Source of the DNA: Prosapia bicincta
Lineage: Eukaryota; Arthropoda; Insecta; Hemiptera; Cercopidae
DNA: 64,000 nucleotides
Assembly (NCBI GenBank): GCA_036971475.1
Contig: JBAIZL010000002.1
Location: forward strand, 166,668,214-166,732,213
Direction of reading: 5' to 3'
Shown here: positions 1-11,379 of the stretch, one piece after another
How positions within the stretch are numbered: position 1 is the first letter of the stretch
Layout: every line of letters begins with the position of its first letter
The notes under the pieces: model-generated
Seen by the model: the letters and a program-made list of their open reading frames with translations, nothing else
The model's database searches: none
Told to the model about the DNA's origin: nothing
Program-made: the position numbers and the translations under genes

Positions 1-90
1 TATTAAACAATAAAACGTTTTACATATATATATATATATGATGAATAGTTATTATCTGGAGTACATTTGTTCATTTTACAGTGCAATAAT

Positions 91-153
<63 letters not shown>

Positions 154-1154
154 TATAACTTATCTTTTGTTATAATTAAATTTATTTTTAAATGTTATTT
201 ATTTACCTTACCTATTAATGTCAAACCTTCAGGTTAATAAAAGAATTAACAATCTTATCAATTTTTAAACATCACTTGCATTTATTCTCTTCAATTATCT
301 CTACACATTATTCCAAATTTGTATTAATATTATGCAGTGACAGGCTTGATATCTTAACTAAATTTACAATGAGAAAAGGTGGACTTCTGAGGCTTTAGAT
401 TTCTAATAGAATGACATTAAAAAAAACAGTCCTAAAATATTATTCTTGCCCACGGGGTCACTATTACGGGAACTTTGCTTTTAAATTAGAAATGGCGAAA
501 CTAGAATAATTTTTATAAATTTTGATGAAATTAAAATTTGTTTTGGAACTAAAAGATAGATGTCTGTTGGCTACACTTATATTCAAATATACTTAAAGTT
601 CTGAAGAATCCTTGGAATCGTGGCTTTGTTCACTCAGCGCTTACACTTGACACACAATAAAACTTACTTTATATTTCTTATAAAAACTTTTACGTCGCTC
701 TTTTTAAAATTTAATTATAAAAAAAAATCTTCACTTAATTTAATCCATTTCTCCCTTTACAACACTTCCATCTTGGTCCCCACCAATCCGTCTTCCTCTG
801 AGACTCTCCTCAAAACTCCCTTAAACTTCCGATCATTTAGTTTTTATTAAAAATCTAATCTCTCCCACTACCACCAATACGTTCTTGTGAGTTTCCCACA
901 GTTCTACAATTAGTTAAACCTAACGGTACACTGTTATTTTCCCATGGCTATATTGGCCACTGGATTTCCCGTCTTAACAAGCTTTGGACCCTTTATTGTC
1001 AATTTGCCGGACTCAACCTATAGCTTTCCTGGCAAGGATAGTGACATGGTACCTGCTTTGTCCGCACTGGAAACTATTTGTGTTTTTTTTTTTAATCCTA
1101 TAAATGATTATTTTAGCAACTAACTTAATTTAATCTAAAGCCTTGTACTTCATG

Positions 1155-1208
<54 letters not shown>

Positions 1209-1390
1209 TATACATACATTCATATATACATAGATTTATATTCGAAACATACATAAAATGCCTATGTAATGTTTTGTTACAAACAACAATAACCCTATTT
1301 TATAATATATAATTAAAATTTGCTAGATTTATTTATAAATAACAAAAGTATTTGAATATTTAAAGTATAAAAACATTTAAATTTGTGTAG
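1..1390. other. AT-rich non-coding sequence upstream of SDR block 1
   Basis: (TA)n arrays lie at about 23-39, 94-144 and 1157-1201. I looked for an exon carrying the SDR cofactor motif (TGxxxGxG) that should precede the exon at 1391 and did not find one. The stretch 945-1080 reads as an open, somewhat coding-like segment, but I recognise no protein in it. Confidence 0.5.
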
Positions 1391-1585
1391 GCTCTGGACA
1401 TTGCAGCTTCCGATTGGATGTATCAATGGAAGAAAATGTAGACGAAATATTTAAATCCATTATAAGAATATACAACTCACCGCCAACTGTCATTGTAAAT
1501 TGTGCTGGGATTGCGAGTAAGATACCTCACTTTTTAGATGAGAATGTAGCGTCAATGGAATCAGTTTTTCGATGTCAATTACAAA
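1391..1585 (+). pseudogene. SDR block 1, exon a (frameshifted)
   Basis: First visible exon of a short-chain dehydrogenase/reductase, a family of NAD(P)-dependent oxidoreductases. It follows an AG acceptor at 1389-1390 and precedes a GTAATT donor. It encodes the segment around VIVNCAGI, the SDR NNAG-type motif, and aligns codon by codon with 16819-17012. It is 195 nt long against 194 there: a run of five T near 1565-1569 (four in the other copy) shifts the frame just before the expected FDVNYK. Translation would then stop early in the next exon, at KV followed by a stop. Either block 1 is decaying or this is a sequencing error. The upstream exon with the cofactor-binding glycines is not in the window. 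Confidence 0.75.
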
Positions 1586-2942
1586 GTAATTTTGTTTGAA
1601 TATACCCTGCTAAATAAAGTACATAATTTCATAGTCGTCATAATTTACTCACACTATACACAACACACTGAAAAGACTTGTGTAACTTCAATACTTTGAT
1701 TTCACTCATAATGACCAACTTTTCAAATTTAGTAGAATATAAAAATAAAAAAGTGCTAGATAATGTACCTCTCACACTTTTATTAACCCTTAAGTGGTTT
1801 CTTATATTCGTATGTGTTTTTATATTTACTAGTTTATTATTTATATATTCTTATTACATAATTATGCTATTTAATTACTACAAATATTACTACTATAATA
1901 TTATATATGTTATAATGCTATACACATTATCATTATTATATATTATTAGTTATATTTAAATATCTCTTTTTTAGAGATGTTTCTAATAATTTCACTCTAA
2001 GCTACATAACTTTAAAATTTTTATTTAGATTGTATGATTTACATCAATTGTAACAGTTCATTATTGTTCAAAACTTTATTAAAAATCTTGCTCATTGCTT
2101 ACTTAACTAGGTTATAATGTAAAAACATTAAAATAAGGATTTTCTTTTTTTTTGTTTCCGGTCTACCAGAAATCTTCAAAACTTTTGAAATCGTGGATAA
2201 GGGTATATCCTTAGCCAATTAGAAGGATAATTAGTTGGTATCTCATTAAAGGAACTAAAATCCTAACATAATATTGAACATGATATTGAATACAGAACAT
2301 TTTTAAGTTTATTTAAAAATTGATTCTTTGTTTCAATATATATAAAAATTTTCAAATAAAAATAAATTTCTGAGTAAAACTTGAGTTAGTAACAAATAGC
2401 AAATATTCCCGAGTAGAATAATGTCTTGAAGTATATTTAACAACTAGGAATAAAGCATATTCGTAGTGCTATAAACAGCACAAGGTTGTGCTTCAATTCA
2501 GTCGTTGTACATTTTAAAACAGCGACGTATGCACTTCCGAAATAGGAAAGCCATTCAAATTTATATATTCATGTATATATATGATCACATCCCTTCACTT
2601 ACAGAGATTCGACTCGTTATTATATTTTATTTACAAAAATAGTATTATGAGTCAGGTATAGAGCAGAATTCGGAGCAGATTCTATTAGAAAATAACAAAA
2701 TATAACTAAATATCGATATCACCAAGCTCTAAATAACTGTTATCTTGAAAGCTATTTGCATAACATATTTAACGACATCACTATCTGAGGTACCGTCGTT
2801 TGATAAGTATAAAAATAAACAGAAAATCCAATAAAAATATAATATTATTGATCACATATATAGTTATAAAACATTCATTAGTATTATATTTGATAGTAGA
2901 ACAAACAGAAATATATTACTAATATATCTAAAATAATTACAG

Positions 2943-3118
2943 GGTACTTTCATGATAACACAAAGAGCTTGCAAGGAACTGAAAAAGTTTAATCTCCCGG
3001 GATCAATAGTCAACGTAGCCAGCATTGCAGCCCAAGGATATCCTGTTTATGTATGTTACGCAAGCTCGAAAGCAGCAGTAGTGTGCTTAACGAAAGGTGT
3101 TGGAAAGGAAATGGCTCA
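2943..3118 (+). CDS. SDR block 1, exon b (catalytic Ser and YxxxK)
   Basis: This exon lies between a TTACAG acceptor and a GTAAGT donor. It encodes GTFMITQ, the catalytic serine region GSIVNVASI, and the catalytic YASSK (Tyr-x-x-x-Lys) followed by GVGKEMAQ. About 75% of its 59 residues match block 2 exon b. The exon is open, but it is read out of frame if the extra T in exon a is real. It ends in phase 2; the CA left over joins the first G of exon c to give Gln. Confidence 0.8.
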
Positions 3119-3192
3119 GTAAGTTGGAACACATTTATTTGGCATATATTTGTTGTGTTACATGATATAGGTATTGCATAGGGAATAATACT

Positions 3193-3243
3193 AACACACA
3201 CACACACACACACACACACTCGCACATACACACAGATAAACAC

Positions 3244-3299
<56 letters not shown>
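3193..3299. repeat. (CA)n then (TA)n microsatellite
   Basis: CA dinucleotides at 3193-3219 are followed after a short spacer by a (TA)n run at about 3247-3299, inside the intron between exons b and c of SDR block 1. Confidence 0.9.
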
Positions 3300-3304
<5 letters not shown>

Positions 3305-3964
3305 AATTCAATTTTTATACTTTTATGTATGTATGTATGTACATCTGCGTATTGTGCATGTTTATGTTTAAATATTGTAACCAACCGGATTATTGTAAAT
3401 TGGGTTCATAGTGGAAATTGACTTATTAGAAAAACTTATATTACTTTCTACCACTTGTACTTATAGAGACTCGCCGGGTCAAATGTTTGTATAAACTATT
3501 ATATCTAACTATTAAATCAGGCAGACTGGGTGTTTTTTTGATAGTTCAATCAAGGACCGGATACAATTATTTCTCGTTTACGTTTATAAAGTAGATTTAA
3601 TTTTTAATATCATTTTATTATCAAAATATTACATTTATTTCATAATTTGCTTATTGCTCTTTATTACTTAACAAATTAGATGATTTAAGTTTAAATCTTT
3701 GAAAATTTTCTCTGACGAGGTTAGGATTAACGCATTCTGGTGTTTTGTAATTACGATTTTGTTGAACCAAAAAGATATTTAAAAAAATTAAATTTAAAAC
3801 ATGCCTTTGGTAATCATTTACACTTACGTGGTTTTGTTAAAACAATAAATATTATTTAAGCCTCTTCACTTTTATATTTTGAAGCAAGAATTTAAGCGCA
3901 ACAAAGCGGCTAAGAAAATATACATTTTTTTTTAAATTAGAAAAGCACATTAATTAAAACTTTA

Positions 3965-4136
3965 ATACAAATTTTGTTAAAGCCCGTGGATCTTCCTTAG
4001 GTTCCTTACGAAGGAATTCCTTAAATACTATTTCCCACGAGAATTCGGAAATGCCCCCACAATTGTGTTTACAAAAACGTCCCTGGAAATATCCTGCTAG
4101 CTCCGTCGATGACACCTTTAAAAAAAAAAAAAAACA
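3965..4136. other. possible retro-fragment with A-rich tail
   Basis: A moderately GC-richer stretch ends in a run of about 14 A at 4121-4134. This resembles the end of a SINE or a truncated retrocopy. I found no clear flanking duplication and recognise no family. Confidence 0.2.
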
Positions 4137-4390
4137 ACAATATCTTGTAATCTAATCTGATTTTACATTGACTAAGCGATAAATATTAATGTAGCATATT
4201 TATTTTCAATCAAAAATAAATTAAGAAGCATGTTACAATATGTAAGTTTGTCGGTAAATGTGTATTTGTGATCTAAATAAATTAGGGCAAATGAAAAAGA
4301 TTGGTTCTTGAAACAATTTAATACTTTTGAACGATTTAAACGTTTTCAATGGATAAAACAGAAGTTGTGTTGACCTTCAGTTGTATACCG

Positions 4391-5502
4391 TGTAACACTC
4401 AAGCCCTTTTTCCGGGGGGCAAGTATTACTATATTATAAATGTGTGTTAATTACTAATTAACAAATTATTTAACCTTACTTACCAGGGCTTCTAGTTTCT
4501 AACGACCCAGCTCAGGCAGATTAGGTCTGCCTATGGTGATCTTCTTATCTTGAAGGTAGTACTAGGTTACATAAAATGATTATTTAAAGCTTTAAAATAC
4601 AAAGTTATAGAATTTATTAATGACAAATCACAAAAGAACAAATGACACCAATGTGTCGAGTAATTAACTTTTAATTACTACTAGCTATTCCATACATTTT
4701 AATTACTTATTAACCTTTAAATTTTATATATATCGAGAAGATAGTAACTTAAGCTTTCCAATTTAATTTTAGAAATGAATATTCAAAGGACAATTTCTAA
4801 CGTTCATGTGTTAACCGTTTATCATTTATAATTCTCAAGTTAGTTAACATTGAATTAAATTTTCTTTATTATTATCTAAAACGTACCTGGTTGTGCACAT
4901 TACTTGTAAAACACTATACCACACATAACTAATTACTGCGCATCGCTTTCGTACACTTTAACACTTAACACATCGCTCTTACAAATCAGCGCTCTAAAAC
5001 AAAAATGATATTACCTTTTACACATTTGAAACACATAAATAATCGCTTCTGACATCTTCTTTTGTTGGGCTAATAAAATTTGGTACCGGCCTTATGATTT
5101 TGAATTTAGCCTACTGCAAGCTACAAACTTCTAATTTATTTTCCGAAAAATGCCATGACGTCTGTTCCGTTCGGGAACCTCTGGGTGACTGGGGCTTCTG
5201 CAAGGGCACGCCAACGGAATTTCCCACCCTTACTTTTTACTTTGAATTTTTTGATTGGTGCATCGGATCAGGCGATATCAGACCATGTTTACGTCACAGG
5301 GCGTGATTTGCTTATTACCCTAAGTTACTAACTCGAACGATATTTTACATTTTTACCCGCTAGGGGCGCTACTACCTACGCCAGTGTCACAATGTGCAAG
5401 AATAAACAATTTTTTGTTTATATTGGGACGATATAATTATTAAATAATAATTAAATATCTAAATGATTTTGTATGTAACACCTTATTTTTAAGAGTGTTA
5501 CA
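4391..5502 (-). repeat. 3' LTR of the intronic gypsy element (family A)
   Basis: Begins TGTAACACTC and ends GAGTGTTACA, a 10-bp inverted terminal repeat with the usual TG...CA ends. The last 150 bp recur at 8005-8159, and a full-length diverged relative lies at 40553-41585. The orientation follows from pol on the minus strand. Confidence 0.85.
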
Positions 5503-5512
5503 TTTTCTCTTG
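5503..5512 (-). promoter_or_regulatory. polypurine tract
   Basis: Read on the minus strand, CAAGAGAAAA directly precedes the TG of the LTR. That is the expected place and composition for the primer of plus-strand DNA synthesis in LTR retroelements. Confidence 0.55.
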
Positions 5513-6462
5513 TCGACTTGAAAAGAAAATTTTTGTTTGACATTACATCTTATTTCTATTTTAACTTTTTATACATGAGTGTGTGCGCATTGCAGTCCCC
5601 TTTTACATTTGAAGACAATATACACTATATAGAGCTTGAACGTACTATAGTAAAAGTGTAAACAATCTACTGGACCACGGATGTTTTGGTTTGCCTTCTG
5701 TTTACCTATGGAATGCTTGGTATTCCCCCTTGCTATACAATGTAGTACAACAACGGAAGCGTACATCCGATTCTCACGTAAGCTCTCATAGCTTACCGTT
5801 GACTAACAATATTTTACAATATTATTTTGCAAACTCGTTTTAATCATTTCACAAACCTTGAATTTCAAATCCATATCTTTAAACTAATATTCTTAGGTTT
5901 CGTAAGCACATCATTGTTTTAACAACCTTATGTTATTATATTACAACTTTGTACGGCGTATGTTACGAATTGTAAACTTTGAAATTTAAGGTCCAACACC
6001 TTAAAATTCTTTTCTTTTACATTTCTACAAAGGATAATCAATAGTAACCCTTGCTTGTAAACGCATACTCAAGTGGTATATTTAGAGTGTACACAATTTG
6101 GTTAGTCTGTCGTGGAAAGTCTGCATTCCTAGAAGTATTGGAATTGTGTTGTGTTAAATGTAATAGAAGCTATAGGTCAGTCAGCCTAGTGTATTTGTGT
6201 GGGCTATATGCCATGAAGGATATTTTCCTACCTCTTCCCTTTTTATAAGGAATTTATCTTTCACTACGTCCCTGTTTCAACTTTAATTGACTTATATCAG
6301 CTCTTCGTATATTATTGAGGTTATTACTTTGTTGGATCAGTACAGACACAGGACTAAAAAAAATACAATGTTTACACGGACCTTCATATTTCATAGCCAA
6401 TTTACTTTGAAAATTATCAACCTTTTTCGATAAATAATGGCATCTAACATAAACCTCATCCC

Positions 6463-7260
6463 CTATTTTAAACGGATGTTTGTTTTTCTGTTTAACATAT
6501 TTTCCGTATCTTTCGTTGCGTTTTTAAATTGTTTAAAATTTTCAACTGCTCTACTAATCTTTTCTATCCATTCCCCCTTCGAACACCTGTTCTCTATTAT
6601 ATCATTTAAGCCCCACATGATGCTTAAAGGATCATTTGTATTATAGTTAAAAAGTAATTCGAATGCGGAATATCCAGTAAACTCATTTAGAGCAGAATAT
6701 AAACTCCTCTGCACAAGGCTTATTCCTTTGTCCCAGATGTTTGTTTGTCATGGAAGTATGCTATTAACATGTTTTTAACGTTTTTAATATAACGCTCAGC
6801 GCGATTTTCACAAGGCACACAGGGGATAATTTTTGTATGTTTGATACCATTATTGAACATAAAATTTTTAACTTCTGTTGATTTAAAGCACGGACCTTGA
6901 TCAGAAACAACACAAGTGGTACTCCGAAATTAGCAAAAATAATATCCTGCATTTTGTTGATGACATTCACAGAGGTAGCTCTTCTTAACGGTATAACAAA
7001 ACAAAATTTTGATAAATCGTCCACACAGATTAACAAATAATTATTACCCTTTTTACTACAAACGAGAGGCCCCAAAATATCAATATACAATTTTTCCATT
7101 AGTTTATTGGCTATCTTGCTTTTTAATGGTCCATAATTCACTTTAGGGGCTTGTTTGGATTTAATACAAATTTCACAATTTTTCACTTTTTCCAAAATAA
7201 TGTTCCTTAAATTAGGTCTATAAAAATATTCATTTATTTTTGCGAATGTTCTCACTTGAC
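6463..7260 (-). pseudogene. gypsy integrase remnant
   Basis: Minus-strand reading frames give an integrase in pieces. The zinc-binding half (CEICIKSK) and the first catalytic Asp (YIDILGP) lie at 7255-7000, and a C-terminal part with TGYSAFELLF lies at 6714-6463. The frame is lost near 6900, where the second catalytic Asp is expected (a SDQG-like sequence appears in another frame), and again near 6720-6760, so no functional protein is possible. It continues the RNase H remnant at 7311-8004. Confidence 0.8.
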
Positions 7261-7310
7261 TTAAATGGCCCCCATAATAGAGTTATGATAATTTTGGAAT
7301 AACATATCTA

Positions 7311-8004
7311 TTAACAATTTTGGTAAATAAATCTGTGCTTTGGATATCTCCTTAATTTTAAACATAAAACTCCTTTGCTCAAATAAAATTGTTTATTATT
7401 AGTTCCGTTTTGTACACTTTGAATTATCGTATTAACTTCTGGATCATTTCTTTGGTGTTCCATTATATCTATAAAACTTAAGGGTATTTGAGACATTACA
7501 TTTACATTTAACAATTTATTATTGACCCATCTATTTGTTTTACTTATTTTGTTAATGTGATGAATTTCATCTTTTGATTCTACTTCTATTATTTCAATTT
7601 CTATGTCACTACATTCAGTATGAATTCTGCTTAAGGCATCAGCTACAGGGTTGTCCTTGCCATTTACATGAAATATGTTGAAAGGTAAACTTAATATGCG
7701 CTCAAGCCAACGCCCAATTTTTCCTAGCTTTCTGAAGTGCCTTAAAGGCCATGGCAGCGCTTGATTGTCAGTTATTAGGTAAAATGGCATTACTTCTAAA
7801 TATTTGTAAATTTTTTCGATACTTAACACTATAGATAAAGTTTCCTTTTCATAAACTGATAAATTGTGTTCAGAATCTGTAAATTGTTTAGAATAAAAGG
7901 CTATAGGTTTATGTTTATCTCTGTTATCTTTTTGCATCAAACATGAACCTATATCATGTTCACTGGCATCTGTCATTAAATAAAATGGTTCATCATAGTT
8001 AGCA
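7311..8004 (-). pseudogene. gypsy RNase H domain remnant
   Basis: The minus-strand frame begins with NYDEPFYLMTDASEHD, the usual start of a gypsy RNase H. It goes on through YEKETLSIV, TDNQAL and HVNGKDNPVADALSR, so the acidic active-site residues are recognisable. Upstream reverse transcriptase is absent: the frame runs straight into the LTR stump at 8005. The frame stops at 7311, before integrase, so pol is broken here as well. Confidence 0.85.
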
Positions 8005-8159
8005 TTTTTACCCGCTAGGGCACTACTACCTACGCTAGCTTCACAATGTGCACAAATAAAACAAAAATTTTCTTTTATATTGGGACGATGTAATTATTAA
8101 ATAAAAATTAAATATATAAATGAATTTATATGTAACACCTTAGTTTTAAGAGTGTTACA
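8005..8159 (-). repeat. truncated 5' LTR of the intronic gypsy element
   Basis: 155 bp that match 5352-5502 closely (the CCCGCTAGGG stretch through AAGAGTGTTACA). It is the outer end of the 5' LTR in element orientation. Its outer edge gives the ACCG target duplication. Confidence 0.85.
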
Positions 8160-8230
8160 ACCGTAGAACAAACAGTAGCTCGTCACTATAGGAGAATTTA
8201 ATCTCTAGCTATTAATGTATTGCATTTCAG

Positions 8231-8358
8231 GTTTGGAATACGCTGTAACGTTATAAGTCCAGGTGGAATAGACACAGAGATGTTAAGATCGGCCGATAAA
8301 AGTGTTGTGGATTCCACAAAGATGAGCTGCCCTGCTAAACGTCCAGGGAAACCTCAAG
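8231..8358 (+). CDS. SDR block 1, exon c (IRCNxxSPGGIDTEM)
   Basis: Acceptor TTTCAG, donor GTAATA, 128 nt. It encodes GIRCNVISPGGIDTEMLRSAD and CPAKRPGKPQ, the SDR segment after the catalytic helix (the PG motif of the nicotinamide-side loop). Same length and phases as 19220-19347. The intron before it carries a gypsy insertion; the intron after it (8359-16179) is 7.8 kb and repeat-filled. Confidence 0.82.
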
Positions 8359-8392
8359 GTAATACATAACGTCATTTATTTATTTAAATATA

Positions 8393-8440
8393 TATATATA
8401 TATGAGTGTGTGTGTGTGTGTGAATGTGTGTATGTGTGGT

Positions 8441-8488
<48 letters not shown>

Positions 8489-8502
8489 CGTGCGTGCATG
8501 TG
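8393..8502. repeat. (TA)n and (GT)n microsatellite
   Basis: A short TA run is followed by an interrupted GT array that ends in GTGC units. Confidence 0.9.
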
Positions 8503-8937
8503 TTGCAACGAACCACCCATAAACTTTGCGCTACTAACGCTTAACCACCTGCCTACTGTTTAAAATGCACCTACACGCATGTATCGACACGTCGACCTGA
8601 CTTGCTGTTCTTAAATACCCCCTATTGTAACTACTAGTGTGAGGGCTATAAAGTACATTTAAGCAGCATCTGCCAGTGTTAATTGCCCCTGAACTTAAAT
8701 TTAAATATCATTTGATTTAGATCAAATAATTATAATAATTTACTCTCAGGACTAAACTCTCCTGTTGTAACATTAGGTTTTATTTTATTGAATTTATTGT
8801 TTTATAAACTTAAATACTCTGGATATCTAACTTGGCCACCTTTAATTTTTTAGTTGGAAAAAAACTTCAAGTTTCTATTTATTTAATAACACAGGATACT
8901 TTGAAATAAATTAAGAAGTTTTTGTATCATAATTTTA

Positions 8938-9195
8938 ATGATAAAAAATAATGTTATTTAACATAACACTTAATGTTTTCAATCCGATTGCCGAATCACG
9001 ATTTATACCTTGCGTTATTAATTTAACGATAGAAAAGTTCTTGTAGATGCCATCTGGCGTGTTGACTCTTTTGTCTAGCTGAAAACCGACATAGTTTTGT
9101 TCCGTAGTTGTAAATGTTTTTTTCGGACCCCTAAAAGACAGTGCGCCTACGTTTATATCAGCCTCGTCGTCGCTTATCCCTCCCGCCACTTGGAC
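8938..9195 (-). other. unrecognised open segment, minus strand
   Basis: About 84 residues are open on the minus strand (GGISDDEADINVGALSFRG at the start, NNIIFYH at the end), with a balanced composition that looks more coding than neighbouring sequence. There is no ATG at the start, and a stop lies three codons upstream. It could be an exon or a transposon fragment; I do not recognise the family. Confidence 0.2.
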
Positions 9196-9199
9196 TTAC

Positions 9200-10990
9200 A
9201 CTCATTATTATCTTTGTCCACCCTTTAATTATATGATTTGCTTTATTTTTCTTTAATATAAACATTTTAACATTTTCTAGTTACAATTTGATTTGTGAAA
9301 TTCATAAAAATTGTTATTTCTTTAGATTGCACAGGTAAACTGCTCATTGCAGTGTGTGTGTGTGTTGAGACGGGCAAAAACCATCTAAAAATATACAGAT
9401 TTTACAAAAGAAGGCACAATCAGTAAACTTATTTAAAATAAAGAATTTAAAATGCAATAGTGGAAGATGCGGGCCAAAACCGTTCGCTATCAGAATAGGT
9501 AAAAAAAGCCGGTATACAGGGCTGGTTTTAGCTAACAAAACGAAAGAGTGGGGAATCCGTTGCATGAGAAGGTGATTGGAGAGAGGTGATTCAGTGCTAG
9601 AGGAAGACGGACGTTTTCTTCTGGACATCCAGAACCATGAACTGTCAGATGCCATTCCAAGGCTAAGCCTTAATCCATAGCCCAAGATGGAAGTGGAGAT
9701 GTCAGGTCTTCAACCGTCGCGAGTCGAATATAAATTTTTGTAAAGTAACTAAACAGTATTAAAGACGGCCTTAAAATCATTCATTTACGTCCGCTAGAAC
9801 ATTCCAGACTCCAAAGAACCTACCTTGGGAGAAGAGGAGCGAGGTGCAGTGAAGATTTTTGGGGCAAATTTTAATAAAAAAGTAATTATTGTATAATTTA
9901 AATATAAATTTCAAAATTATAATACAGTTTTCATAAAAAATATAATTATTATGAAATTGATTTTTCATTAGAATAAAAAATATATAAGCAACTGACTTTT
10001 TATTTAAAAAGTATCTAAATGGCGGAGATTAAAGATAAATCATTCGAACTTGAATTACTAATATCAAGATTAAAGTTTATCAAATTGTTACAAGGTCAAA
10101 TGTAACAAGTTAAGACAAAGAAAATCCAATGTGATTATTATAATTATATATTTAATTCAACGAAAAAAATAAAATGGGAATTTCATTTAAAAAAATTCAA
10201 AGTAAAATCGCTTTAACTTGGTTAATATCGTTTATTTTATATCAATTAAAATAACATCAAACAACCAGTATTAAAAATATGTAATAACGAAAATCCCATA
10301 AAATTGTTGTTAGAACCTTTCAGATTTATATTCGGGAGCACAAAAGAAAATTTAAATTTAAATGATTTGGAAGTAAACTTGCACTTAATTCTGAAAATAA
10401 AATAATGGACATGAAATGAAACCATTTAACATAAATATTTCTCCTATTCTATTCAAAGTTGTACATTTTATAAATTTCTGTTAGAAGAATAATTTATGTA
10501 CTTTAATCAAAACAACAAGAACATTTGAGAACCATTATATGCTATTTATCTTTATTTTAAGTAAACACTGCTTTTGTTAGGAGAAAATAAAATAAATCTT
10601 TGAGAAAAATAGGCAAGAGTCAATTTAGTTATTGTATTGTTTAAATTTCAAATTAATTAAAAATCAAGTGTTTAAAATTTATTATTAATAACCTGCGGTA
10701 CCAAAGTAATAACATTTCTAGCATGTTTCCAACCTTTTAAAAAAATAAATGCCAACATCTTATTTCAAGTTAGCAAAAAGAATTCTAATAAATATTTAAC
10801 CAATAGCAAATAGTTATATTCATTTTAACATTGATAAAATAATTAATAATGAGTTTAAAATTTATCTAAACGAGAAAGAGCATTATGGTTGGATTTTATA
10901 AATGAAGTACAGGGATTTTATCCACTGGCAGATCACTCTCAACACACTACAGATACCAGGACCTGGTAAGTCGGGTGGGATCACTTCTGA
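9200..10990. other. intronic non-coding sequence
   Basis: AT-rich sequence within the intron between exons c and d of SDR block 1. A GC-richer patch at about 9470-9720 is open on the minus strand but matches no protein I know. Nothing else is recognised. Confidence 0.4.
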
Positions 10991-10994
10991 ACTG

Positions 10995-11026
10995 TCGCGT
11001 TTCGGCTCTACAGCACCCATCATCAG
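10995..11026 (-). ncRNA. hammerhead-ribozyme-like motif, degenerate
   Basis: On the minus strand CTGATGA (11026-11020) is followed by TG, an imperfect hairpin (GGTGCT/AGAGCC), GAAA (11003-11000) and CGCGA. This is the order of a hammerhead core, but the hexamer after GAA is ACGCGA rather than self-complementary ACGCGT. Cleavage activity is unproven. Confidence 0.35.
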
Positions 11027-11125
11027 TAAGTCAATGTAGTGCGTAAAGCATACACGGCTGAGTGTGTCGTAACAGGGGCTGGAAGCGAGATAAGCGCCAA
11101 GAAGCGAAGCGAATTATTGGCCGCG

Positions 11126-11128
<3 letters not shown>

Positions 11129-11156
<28 letters not shown>
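11129..11156. repeat. (GT)n microsatellite
   Basis: An uninterrupted run of GT dinucleotides that follows a GC-richer segment. Confidence 0.9.
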
Positions 11157-11159
<3 letters not shown>

Positions 11160-11379
11160 GTTTTCATATTATTGTTATTTTAACTTTCAAGATCTTATTA
11201 TTTGAATATTTATACAATTTTATGCGTTATAAATGCAGAGAGAGCGTTTATTTTAGTTGTAGGTCTAACATTTATTTATAATCCAAATAATTTTATTGGA
11301 ATGTATTTAAATGAAAGATCTGGATATATAATATGTTTTAAAAATCGGTAGTTTGTTAACGTTGATTTCAACAAATAGG

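Larger units (their letters stand above)
4387..8163 (-). mobile_element. Ty3/gypsy LTR retrotransposon, internally deleted, inserted in SDR intron
   Basis: A minus-strand LTR retrotransposon spans 4391-8159 and is flanked by the 4-bp target duplication ACCG (4387-4390 and 8160-8163), the size usual for gypsy elements. In element orientation it has a 155-bp stump of 5' LTR (8159-8005), a pol remnant starting just before RNase H, integrase, about 950 bp of 3' sequence, a purine tract and a complete 1,112-bp 3' LTR. Gag, protease and reverse transcriptase are missing, so a deletion runs from inside the 5' LTR into pol. It sits about 70 bp upstream of SDR block 1 exon c. Confidence 0.88.

Noticed and set aside
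900..1080. First exon of the SDR gene
   Set aside because: The segment is open but lacks the TGxxxGxG cofactor motif and a suitable donor in phase with the exon at 1391.
3010..3384. 124-residue minus-strand open frame
   Set aside because: Mostly IY and VC dipeptides translated from (TA)n and (CA)n; it overlaps an SDR exon on the other strand.
5569..6248. Possible envelope gene downstream of integrase in the intronic gypsy element
   Set aside because: Only short unrelated frames on both strands; no signal peptide or membrane anchor pattern.
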